From Woeseia sp. (lineage in GTDB: Bacteria; Pseudomonadota; Gammaproteobacteria; Steroidobacterales; Woeseiaceae), in NCBI GenBank assembly GCA_003229095.1, contig QIHS01000014.1, positions 1 through 5,180 of the forward strand: a stretch of DNA of 5,180 bases. Reading direction: 5' to 3'. Made by a program: the position numbers and the translations under genes. Under the pieces are notes generated by a model. That model saw only the letters and a program-made list of their open reading frames with translations, searched no databases and had not been told where the DNA came from. Shown here one piece after another: positions 1 through 5,180 of this stretch (position 1 is its first letter; each line of letters begins with the position of its first letter).

Positions 1-316
1 CGTAGGCAAGATTGATGTCGTCAAATCGTGCGAACATCGGCATCTGCATGGTGGTTTCGTTATGACAGTTGCCACACGTCGCCGTATTCTGCATGGGCGT
101 CCAGACACTGGTTAGAAAAGCCTGCACATCGACGTTCTGGGGCGGCGCAATGCCGTTGTATATCACCGTCGTTGGGCCGGTCACGTTAGGCGCGGGTGTA
201 TCGACCGTTTGCGCACCGCCACCGCAGGCAGCGAGCGCAAAACTCATTGCACCTGCGAGGAGAATGGTGCGGAATTTTTGAATCTGAGCCATAGCAATTC
301 CTGTTATGTTGTTCAT
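1..316 (-). CDS. c-type cytochrome-like lipoprotein (3' end beyond the left edge)
   Basis: This is the N-terminal part (about 105 residues) of an exported lipoprotein with one visible haem c site. With the ATG at 316 the signal peptide has Lys/Arg near residues 14-16, a hydrophobic stretch and the lipobox L-A-A-C with lipidated Cys31. The residue after Cys31 is Gly, which in Enterobacteria is compatible with sorting to the outer membrane. A Gly/Thr/Pro-rich linker follows, then the haem motif C81-G-N-C84-H85 (bases 76-62). The text after the haem (Met-rich, then F-A-R-F-D-D-I-N-L-A-Y) resembles single-haem modules that precede LamG-like or similar domains in marine gammaproteobacterial lipoproteins; this is recalled, not searched. 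Start choice is uncertain: ATG at 322 lies only 3 nt after AGGAG, ATG at 316 lies 9 nt after it, and ATG at 292 has its own AGGA 6 nt upstream and would give a compact 23-residue signal. It sits 12 bases after the gene at 329-1525 and is almost certainly co-transcribed with it. The rest of the protein, and so its function, cannot be seen. Confidence 0.82.
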   Translation of the reverse strand, partial: MNNITGIAMAQIQKFRTILLAGAMSFALAACGGGAQTVDTPAPNVTGPTTVIYNGIAPPQNVDVQAFLTSVWTPMQNTATCGNCHNETTMQMPMFARFDDINLAY

Positions 317-325
317 TGTCATCGT

Positions 326-330
326 CTCCT
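326..330 (-). promoter_or_regulatory. ribosome binding site overlapping the upstream stop codon
   Basis: On the minus strand the bases read TAGGAG: the TAG stop of the 398-residue cytochrome (331-329) shares two bases with the AGGAG site serving the lipoprotein. The ATGs at 322 and 316 lie 3 and 9 nt downstream. The overlap points to translational coupling of the two genes. A second AGGA at 302-299, 6 nt before the ATG at 292, means the true start could be internal. Confidence 0.6.
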
Positions 331-1525
331 ACTGGCCCATGCAGTAGACAGCCGCCTCGGCGAATGTCTGTTTCATCTGATAGCCGGCCTGTAGCGATGT
401 CACCATCTGGCTGACCTGGAATCGATCCGCTGCGTCTTCCGGCTCGCGCAGACAAACAGTGCGGAAAACGTTCCTCACCTGGCAGCTTGCGAACGCGTCG
501 CTGTTGGCTAATTCTCGCCCCATCGATGCAGCGCCAGTGCCCGATCCCGGAAGCGACGAATCCCAACCCAGGAACTGGTCCTGACCGTTTCGCCAGTAGT
601 TCATCCAGGAGTCGTCCGTTGTTCGGTAGCCGGGTTCGAAATTGGTGTCATTGTTAAAGTACTTCGGCTGTACGTTGCCGGGTGTGTATTCGATGCTGGC
701 GGAAGCTTCATCGAAGTTGTAATAGGCAAACGCACCGGCCAACGGGTCCATGCCACTGTGGCAGCCAATGCAATTGTTCAGGAACAGTCGACTGTCGCCA
801 CCTGGGCTGCGACTCACATCCTGTCGAATACGATCAGGCACCCGTTTGACGTCGTGTACCTGTTCCATGTCGTTGCAAAGGTGGTTGAGCATCGTAAAGC
901 GGAACTGCGCGCGATTGGTGCCCGCAACAAAAAATGCTTCGGCTGCTGCGCGAGTTGTCCAAACGCCTGCGACCGCGCTAGCCGGAAGACCATTAACTGA
1001 CGACTGCGCCGTCATCACAAGATCTGACTGCATATCGATGTTACGCCGTTCCATTTCTGCGTAGTGATCGTTGTTATTGTTCGAGTAGGGCGGCAACGAA
1101 CCTGGTCCGATATAGACGATGTCCGCCGAAAACAGGGTATTGAAGGGTACGTCATCGCGAATCATGCCGATCACAGTGGCGATGTAGTCATTCAGCGGCA
1201 CAAACACGCTTTGCTCGCGATTGGTCCAGGGCGCTGCGAAGTTTTTTAGCGTTACATTATAAAAGCTCGAGTTATCCATAGCGCGCAATGCAGCCGATAT
1301 CGCTGCGCCCGACGCCACGTCGGCTTCCATTTGTTGCAATACGATTTCACTGGGTGGCACGCCGGCCAGGCGATCGTGAATTCGCTTTGCCTGCTCTCGC
1401 GGCCCTGCGTTCGCAGCGGATGCCAGACCCAGGCAAAAAAGCCCAAGCGTTACTATTCGAGTGGTGTGCCCGGCCAGCCTGTGGCCCTCATCACGTTTGT
1501 TGCCTGTCGAAGTCCTGTTTCTCAT
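329..1525 (-). CDS. exported monohaem c-type cytochrome-like protein (similar in layout to DUF1588/DUF1585 proteins)
   Basis: The gene encodes a 398-residue protein with a Sec signal peptide: an Arg/Lys-rich n-region, a hydrophobic core at about residues 24-38 and a likely cleavage A-N-A|G-P at 40/41. The only CXXCH is C252-I-G-C255-H256, followed at once by S-G-M-D-P-L-A-G-A-F, so it should carry one haem c in the periplasm. The layout resembles planctomycete-type DUF1592/DUF1588/DUF1585 proteins: a segment with A-G-V-W-T-T-R-A and G-T-N-R-A, then C-x-x-C-H-x-x-M-D-P, then a C-terminal helical part with an F-A-S-C-Q-V-x-x-V-F motif. This copy is much shorter than those, so the link is by motif order only. 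M259, three residues after the haem His, is conserved-looking but too close to be an obvious distal ligand. Five further cysteines exist (C31 in the signal, C217, C348, C358, C395) and may form disulfides. I chose ATG at 1525, which has AGGA 5 nt upstream; the frame also opens at a TTG at 1585 (418 residues) with no good ribosome site and an over-long n-region. It is the first gene of a minus-strand operon with the lipoprotein cytochrome. Substrate unknown. Confidence 0.85.
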   Translation of the reverse strand: MRNRTSTGNKRDEGHRLAGHTTRIVTLGLFCLGLASAANAGPREQAKRIHDRLAGVPPSEIVLQQMEADVASGAAISAALRAMDNSSFYNVTLKNFAAPWTNREQSVFVPLNDYIATVIGMIRDDVPFNTLFSADIVYIGPGSLPPYSNNNNDHYAEMERRNIDMQSDLVMTAQSSVNGLPASAVAGVWTTRAAAEAFFVAGTNRAQFRFTMLNHLCNDMEQVHDVKRVPDRIRQDVSRSPGGDSRLFLNNCIGCHSGMDPLAGAFAYYNFDEASASIEYTPGNVQPKYFNNDTNFEPGYRTTDDSWMNYWRNGQDQFLGWDSSLPGSGTGAASMGRELANSDAFASCQVRNVFRTVCLREPEDAADRFQVSQMVTSLQAGYQMKQTFAEAAVYCMGQ

Positions 1526-1530
1526 AACAT

Positions 1531-1534
1531 TCCT
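1531..1534 (-). promoter_or_regulatory. ribosome binding site deciding the ATG 1525 start
   Basis: On the minus strand AGGA occupies 1534-1531, 5 nt before the ATG at 1525. It favours this start over the in-frame TTG at 1585, which has no comparable site and would add 20 residues ahead of an already long signal-peptide n-region. Confidence 0.6.
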
Positions 1535-1552
1535 GCTCGTTGCGAATACGAA

Positions 1553-1567
1553 TCGACTGCGAGTCGA
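1553..1567 (-). promoter_or_regulatory. short hairpin in the leader of the minus-strand operon
   Basis: TCGACT-GCG-AGTCGA forms a perfect 6-bp stem with a 3-base loop. It lies about 28 bases upstream of the ATG at 1525 and downstream of the alternative TTG start. If transcribed it could influence ribosome access, but a stem this short also arises by chance. Confidence 0.25.
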
Positions 1568-1789
1568 ACCCTGTTGATGTTGCAATCACATTCTTTCTTT
1601 GCGGGGATTGTGTCGGAGATATGCTTCGTCCGCGATGCCGACGAACATTCCGCCTTTCCCTGGCAGTGTCGTTCAAACGAATGTGCTTTATCCTTAAAGT
1701 CTATGCTGCTAGTGGTTCTTTCCGTTACAACGCTGTCGAACAATCGGGCGAACCGAAGAAAATCATGCCTTAGATCGTTTAGAAATGCC

Positions 1790-1803
1790 GTGAATGCATT
1801 CAC
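1790..1803. promoter_or_regulatory. 14-base perfect palindrome, candidate operator
   Basis: GTGAATGCATTCAC is a perfect inverted repeat with no spacer, about 265 bases upstream of the minus-strand operon start. The form suits a dimeric helix-turn-helix regulator. I do not recognise it as the site of a specific family, and no matching -35/-10 pair is clear beside it. Confidence 0.35.
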
Positions 1804-1863
1804 AGTCCAATCAATCTTTCGCGGCGTCCCGAAACCAATGAATCTTGCTTTACGGTGTTAACA

Positions 1864-1873
1864 AGCAATTGCT
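1864..1873. promoter_or_regulatory. 10-base palindrome AGCAATTGCT
   Basis: A perfect palindrome just upstream of the AT-rich block. On the minus strand a TTGACA hexamer lies close by (1890-1885), but no good -10 box sits 16-18 bases further on, so a promoter here is only possible. Chance occurrence of a 10-base palindrome in a region this long is high. Confidence 0.2.
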
Positions 1874-1896
1874 GTGCCATGAATTGTCAATGCGGG

Positions 1897-1922
1897 ATAA
1901 AATAAAAATAGCCTAATAAAAA
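1897..1922. other. AT-rich block in the divergent region
   Basis: Twenty-six bases with only three G/C, made of A-runs such as ATAAAATAAAAATA and TAATAAAAA. It contains TAAAAT (1898-1903), one mismatch from the -10 consensus, without a recognisable -35. Such blocks commonly accompany bent or easily melted promoter DNA; its role here is inferred from location only. Confidence 0.4.
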
Positions 1923-2165
1923 CAGACTATTGCACTCAATTCTTCAAGCCTGTCCAGTTGTTTATATGTCAAGTAACTGTCGTCATATGCAAACAGATAT
2001 TCGTGGCGAAGGTAACAAGTCACTGATTGCCAACGCACTCCGGGATGTCGTCAAACGCAGACAATTGTGGCTCTGTGCGACAAAATAAAATGGCAGGGGC
2101 CACCGCATACGATTACATTTGCGATGTTGGATTGCTGGCCTGAAACGGATACGTGTACCCAGCAA

Positions 2166-2188
2166 TTTTTTCGCGAAAAAAATATAAT
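2166..2188 (+). promoter_or_regulatory. T6-CGCG-A6 palindrome abutting a TATAAT box
   Basis: Bases 2166-2181 are a perfect 16-base palindrome, TTTTTTCGCGAAAAAA. One base later comes TATAAT (2183-2188), an exact -10 consensus on the plus strand. No TTGACA-like box is found at 16-18 bases upstream (2159-2166 reads CCAGCAAT). The palindrome would occupy the -35/-10 spacer, the position of an operator or activator site. Transcription from here would give a leader of about 270 bases before ATG 2466. Confidence 0.4.
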
Positions 2189-2353
2189 GCCAATCGGAAT
2201 GCACGTCGATGCGATCGCTATACGGAAAGGCTGCGAAATCAGAAGCTTTACTTTGCGTACTGTCGGGCATTCGAGACATTACATTGCGAATGCGCTTTCC
2301 CTAAGCTGACACGGAATTGCGGCCTCATTTGTGATCGCGTTAACGGTATGTCT

Positions 2354-2363
2354 TGTGCATCTG
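2354..2363 (+). repeat. direct repeat TGTGCATCTG, copy 1
   Basis: First of two exact 10-base copies, 46 bases apart (about 4.4 helical turns), ahead of the plus-strand lipoprotein gene. Could be paired regulator sites; a chance match of this length in a region this size is not improbable. Confidence 0.3.
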
Positions 2364-2399
2364 GTCCACTATTACAGGCTGATCGTAGTGGTGGGATAG

Positions 2400-2409
2400 T
2401 GTGCATCTG
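2400..2409 (+). repeat. direct repeat TGTGCATCTG, copy 2
   Basis: Second exact copy, ending 56 bases before ATG 2466, in the interval where a promoter or leader for the HzsA-related gene would be expected. Confidence 0.3.
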
Positions 2410-2452
2410 ATACTTAAAACAGCGGGTGAAACGGAACTTCGTTCGCTGTCGC

Positions 2453-2457
2453 AGAGG
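2453..2457 (+). promoter_or_regulatory. ribosome binding site of the HzsA-related lipoprotein gene
   Basis: AGAGG lies 8 nt before ATG 2466. With the in-frame TGA at 2427 it fixes the start, since no other ATG, GTG or TTG in that frame lies between the stop and 2466 with a better site (one GTA, no GTG). Confidence 0.65.
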
Positions 2458-2465
2458 TACTAGGT

Positions 2466-5180
2466 ATGAGTAAACTTGTGACCAAAAAATTGGATGGATC
2501 CATCTTCGCAGTCGTCAAATACGCAGCGACCTTGTTGGCGTCACTGGCGATCGTGGCCTGCGATGGCGCAAACCAGGGCGTGCAGATAGGGACAGGTCAG
2601 GCACCCGATCCTGTCGTTATCGATTTTCCGATCGCCTACGTTCGAGCGCCGCTCGTCTTTGACGACAATGGCGATCTCGTTCAGGCGGATGTGCGTGAGC
2701 TGATTTCGTTTGATTTTGGCGCTGATCTTTTTGTCAGAGATCGAGCATCACCGAGTTCTCTTGCAGTCAATGTCACTGGCGACCTTATGCAAGGTCTGGC
2801 CGCGGTACGCGACGTTGAGATTTCCTCCGATGGCAGTACAGTAGTATTCGCCATGCGCGGGCCGGTCGATCTAAATTTAAACCTGGACGATGAAGAGCAG
2901 CCGACCTGGAATATCTGGGAGTACTCGTTCGACACAGAATCGCTGCAGCGCGTCATCATTGGCGATGTGACCGCCGAAATCGGACATGACCTGGCTCCTG
3001 CTTACCTGCCGGACGGTCGAATCATTTTCACCTCAACTCGGCAGCGGCGGTCGAATGCGATATTGATCGACGAACTCAAACCGCAATTTCAGGCTCAGGA
3101 TGAAGACCTCAACGAAGCGGCGTTCTTGCTGCATGTGATGGACGCCGATGGTTCGAACATCCAACAGGTTTCCTTTAATCAGAGTCATGACATGGATCCG
3201 ACCGTGCTCTCCAGCGGCAAAGTCGTATTCAGCCGCTGGGATCACGCAGGTGGAAACAATGCGATCAACCTTTATCGTATGAATCCGGACGGCTCGCAAC
3301 TCGAGCTTCTGTATGGCCAAAACAGCCATGACACTGGCACCAATGGCGAGACCATTCAGTTCACGCAGCCGCGCGAGCTTGAGGACGGTCGCATCATGAC
3401 CTTGATTCGACCGTTTACGAATACAAACGGCGGTGGCGATATCATCGTAATTGACACGCCGGTCTACCTGGAAAATTCGCAACCAACCCGGGACAACACT
3501 GGCATGATCGGGCCGGCGCAAGCGCCCGCCACCGTGGTCAACGTCACTACCGTGCCAGGAGAAGTTTCGCCTGGCGGGCGCTACAGATCGCTGTATCCCA
3601 TCCTGGATGGGACCGGCCGCATACTCGTTAGCTGGAGTCAGTGCAGATTGACCGAAGTCGTTGATCCTGCCGTGCAGCCGCCGGTCTCGCCTTTGTTTTT
3701 TCCGTGTACCGATATCAACCTGATCGATCCGTTGCTCGTGGAAGCCGATCCAATTTATGGAATCTGGATTTACGATCCCCGAGATGAGACGCAGCGACCC
3801 ATCGTGGCGCCGGAAGAGGGCTTCATCTTCACGGAAGTGGCTTCCGCAGATCCGCGTACTGTACCGCCACTCATCCTCGATGCGGAGAACAGGTTCGTAG
3901 CAGACCCGAATCTGGTGATTGACGGCGAAGCGGTCATCAGTATTCGCAGCGTCTACGATTTCACTGGCGCCGCAGTTGAGAACATTGAGTCCCTGGCGGA
4001 TCCGGCACAAACAACGGCCGATCAGCGACCGGCCCGATTCCTGCGGATTGTGAAAGCAGTGTCACTACCTGATGAAGACATTCTCGATCTGGAGGACGAG
4101 GCGTTCGGGCCAATCCGAAATCTTGGCATGAAGGAAATCGTCGGCTACTCAATGATCGAACCCGATGGCTCAGTCATGATGAGAGTGCCAGCGAATGTTG
4201 CATTGCAAATCAGCGTTCTGGATAGCAACGGGCGGCGAGTCACAGCCCGCCACCAGAACTGGTTGCAGCTGCGACCGGGTCAGCTGCTCGAATGTAGCGG
4301 CTGTCACGTTCCTCAGAGTGGCCTGTCGCACGGTCGATTCGATGCGTTCGACTCGGACTATGCGGGTGCGGCGGTTGCGGGTACCTCGTTCAATTCCGGC
4401 ACCGTTGATTCATTATTCGTCGGCGATCTCGGTGAGACGATGGCCGAGGTTCGTGCGCGCATCAGTTGCAGTAGCGATGCGTGTTCGTCGCTCGAGCCGT
4501 CAATGGATGTCGAGTTTTCCGATGTCTGGACCGACGAAATCAAGGCCGGTCGGCCGGTTGATGCGTCTTTCAGTTATTCCTATATCGATTTGACGACGAC
4601 TCCACCGACCTCGGGCAATTGCATCACGCTGCCTTGGGCGGCAAACTGCCGCACGGTGATCAACTACGAAACCATCATTCATCCCCTGTGGGGCGCGAGT
4701 CGGCCGGTGATTGATCCAGTCACGAATCTGCCTGCGCTGGACCCCGTGACCGGATTGCCACTGACGAATGACTGCACCAACTGCCATACGATCGTAGACG
4801 ATCAGGGCCTGGCTCGAGAACCTGACGGGCAGCTTGATCTCACCGATGGCCTGGACCTGCTGGTGCCCGAGCATTTTAAGTCCTATCGTGAACTACTTTT
4901 TCAGGATAACGAACAGACCCTTGACGCCAATGGAGTTTTGGTGGACTTTATGGAAATAATCGGTGTCGATGCGAATGGTGACGACATTCTGGCGCCGGTC
5001 GTGGTGAATCCGTCAATGCGGGCTGCAGGTGCAAACGCCTCTGACCGATTTTTCAGCCGATTCGATTCGGTGGCGGATATGCATAACGGGTACTTGTCTG
5101 ATGCGGAGAAACGCTTAATTGCGGAATGGTTGGATGTCGGAGCGCAATATTACAACAATCCTTTCGACGTCCCGATCAAT
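2466..5180 (+). CDS. HzsA-related dihaem lipoprotein with N-terminal beta-propeller (3' end beyond the right edge)
   Basis: The frame is open for 905 codons to the window edge. Start is ATG 2466, with AGAGG 8 nt upstream and an in-frame TGA at 2427. The signal ends in lipobox I-V-A-C32, so it is a lipoprotein; Asp33 follows the Cys. Residues ~110-465 carry PD40/TolB-like blade motifs: I-S-S-D-G-S-T-V-V-F (119-128), L-P-D-G-R-I-I-F-T-S-T-R (181-192), L-S-S-G-K-V-V-F-S-R-W (248-258), L-E-D-G-R-I (305-310), Y-P-I-L-D-G-T-G-R-I-L-V-S (377-389) and Y-G-I-W-I-Y-D (431-437). A middle domain (~520-620: R-F-L-R-I, P-D-G-S-V, V-P-A-N, N-W-L-Q-L-R-P-G-Q) leads into haem motif C610-S-G-C613-H614. A second motif, C770-T-N-C773-H774, begins the C-terminal cytochrome domain. 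Cysteine pairs C393/C414, C668/C673 and C719/C728 could form disulfides. The end (M872-H873, then E-W-L-D-V-G-A-Q-Y-Y-N-N-P-F at 887-900) is typical of a final cytochrome helix, so few residues are missing. The order propeller, haem, haem matches the alpha subunit of anammox hydrazine synthase, which is about 800 residues. This is most likely a distant paralogue of unknown substrate. No terminator is visible. Confidence 0.88.
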   Translation, partial: MSKLVTKKLDGSIFAVVKYAATLLASLAIVACDGANQGVQIGTGQAPDPVVIDFPIAYVRAPLVFDDNGDLVQADVRELISFDFGADLFVRDRASPSSLAVNVTGDLMQGLAAVRDVEISSDGSTVVFAMRGPVDLNLNLDDEEQPTWNIWEYSFDTESLQRVIIGDVTAEIGHDLAPAYLPDGRIIFTSTRQRRSNAILIDELKPQFQAQDEDLNEAAFLLHVMDADGSNIQQVSFNQSHDMDPTVLSSGKVVFSRWDHAGGNNAINLYRMNPDGSQLELLYGQNSHDTGTNGETIQFTQPRELEDGRIMTLIRPFTNTNGGGDIIVIDTPVYLENSQPTRDNTGMIGPAQAPATVVNVTTVPGEVSPGGRYRSLYPILDGTGRILVSWSQCRLTEVVDPAVQPPVSPLFFPCTDINLIDPLLVEADPIYGIWIYDPRDETQRPIVAPEEGFIFTEVASADPRTVPPLILDAENRFVADPNLVIDGEAVISIRSVYDFTGAAVENIESLADPAQTTADQRPARFLRIVKAVSLPDEDILDLEDEAFGPIRNLGMKEIVGYSMIEPDGSVMMRVPANVALQISVLDSNGRRVTARHQNWLQLRPGQLLECSGCHVPQSGLSHGRFDAFDSDYAGAAVAGTSFNSGTVDSLFVGDLGETMAEVRARISCSSDACSSLEPSMDVEFSDVWTDEIKAGRPVDASFSYSYIDLTTTPPTSGNCITLPWAANCRTVINYETIIHPLWGASRPVIDPVTNLPALDPVTGLPLTNDCTNCHTIVDDQGLAREPDGQLDLTDGLDLLVPEHFKSYRELLFQDNEQTLDANGVLVDFMEIIGVDANGDDILAPVVVNPSMRAAGANASDRFFSRFDSVADMHNGYLSDAEKRLIAEWLDVGAQYYNNPFDVPIN
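4713..4766 (+). repeat. tandem protein-level repeat D-P-V-T-x-L-P inside the lipoprotein gene
   Basis: Two adjacent 27-base units encode D-P-V-T-N-L-P-A-L (residues 750-758) and D-P-V-T-G-L-P-L-T (759-767), immediately before the second haem motif at C770. The shared residues use different codons almost throughout, so the duplication is old or the motif is kept by protein-level selection. It lies in a loop between a Y-E-T-I-I-H-P-L-W segment (H739) and the haem. Confidence 0.6.

Larger units (their letters stand above)
1526..2465. other. long divergent intergenic region without a convincing gene
   Basis: About 940 bases separate the two divergent start codons. Open frames here (for example 2153-2410 plus, 1983-2279 minus, 1522-1803 minus) are under 100 codons, have no good ribosome site, no recognisable domain and low-complexity Arg/Cys-rich composition typical of non-coding frames. 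Base composition is more AT-rich than in the flanking genes, most clearly around 1897-1922. The region holds several perfect palindromes and a short direct repeat listed separately, and no clear full sigma-70 promoter with both boxes at normal spacing. No tRNA, rRNA or mobile element is apparent. It most likely contains both divergent promoters and long leaders; an undetected small RNA or short gene cannot be excluded. Confidence 0.7.

Noticed and set aside
1331..1861. 176-codon plus-strand open frame spanning the 5' end of the minus-strand cytochrome gene
   Set aside because: It is antisense to the signal peptide and N-terminus of the cytochrome, has no good ribosome site, and its product looks like non-coding translation.
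1885..1890. TTGACA hexamer on the minus strand
   Set aside because: It is an exact -35 consensus, but the bases 16-18 further on read like TGCTTG, not a -10 box, so I do not call a promoter.
14..2055. 12-base identity GATGTCGTCAAA at 14-25 and 2044-2055
   Set aside because: One copy is within coding sequence, there is no extension of the match, and about one such pair is expected by chance in a window this size.
2153..2410. 85-codon plus-strand open frame in the intergenic region
   Set aside because: It starts at GTG without a ribosome site and encodes a Cys/Arg-rich sequence with no motif; it would also cover the palindrome-TATAAT area.
3033..4010. 325-codon minus-strand open frame inside the HzsA-related gene
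   Set aside because: It lies wholly antisense to a continuous 905-codon frame with lipobox, propeller and haem motifs, and its own product has no recognisable domain and is Arg/His/Ile-rich as antisense frames often are.
2466..5180. A functional hydrazine synthase
   Set aside because: Only the alpha-like architecture is present; no beta- or gamma-like subunit is visible and the first haem lacks the nearby Tyr recalled for the catalytic site.
1..5180. CRISPR array, insertion sequence, tRNA or rRNA
   Set aside because: No regularly spaced repeats, transposase motifs with terminal inverted repeats, or recognisable tRNA/rRNA sequence was seen on either strand.

Overview
The window looks like Gram-negative chromosomal DNA, most likely from a gammaproteobacterium. 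The support is Shine-Dalgarno sites of the AGGA/AGGAG type, moderate GC content in genes with a more AT-rich intergenic stretch, and lipobox signal peptides followed by c-type haem motifs. The similarity to cytochrome families seen in marine Gammaproteobacteria is recalled from memory, so the taxonomic call is tentative.

There are three protein genes, all exported and all carrying CXXCH haem c motifs. On the minus strand, reading leftward, are a complete gene for a Sec-exported monohaem cytochrome-like protein (1525 to 329) and, 12 bases downstream, the 5' part of a lipoprotein cytochrome gene that runs off the left edge (316 to 1). The ribosome binding site of the second gene overlaps the stop codon of the first, so they form one operon. 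On the plus strand, from 2466 to beyond the right edge, is a long open gene (905 codons visible) for a dihaem lipoprotein. It has an N-terminal PD40/TolB-like beta-propeller, a middle haem domain and a C-terminal cytochrome c domain, which is the architecture of hydrazine synthase alpha subunit-related (HzsA-related) proteins. Its last visible residues look like a terminal cytochrome helix, so the gene probably ends shortly beyond the window.

The two transcription units are divergent and separated by about 940 bases (1526-2465) in which I find no convincing gene. That region holds an AT-rich block, several perfect palindromes (the most striking is a 16-base T6-CGCG-A6 palindrome beside a TATAAT box), and a 10-base direct repeat close to the plus-strand gene. 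It is presumably a shared regulatory region.

Taken together, the locus looks like an uncharacterised set of exported haem proteins, possibly a periplasmic or surface redox module. The propeller-dihaem protein would be the likely catalytic or substrate-binding member and the two single-haem proteins its partners. No hydrazine synthase beta or gamma subunit is present here, so hydrazine synthesis should not be assumed; the substrate is unknown.
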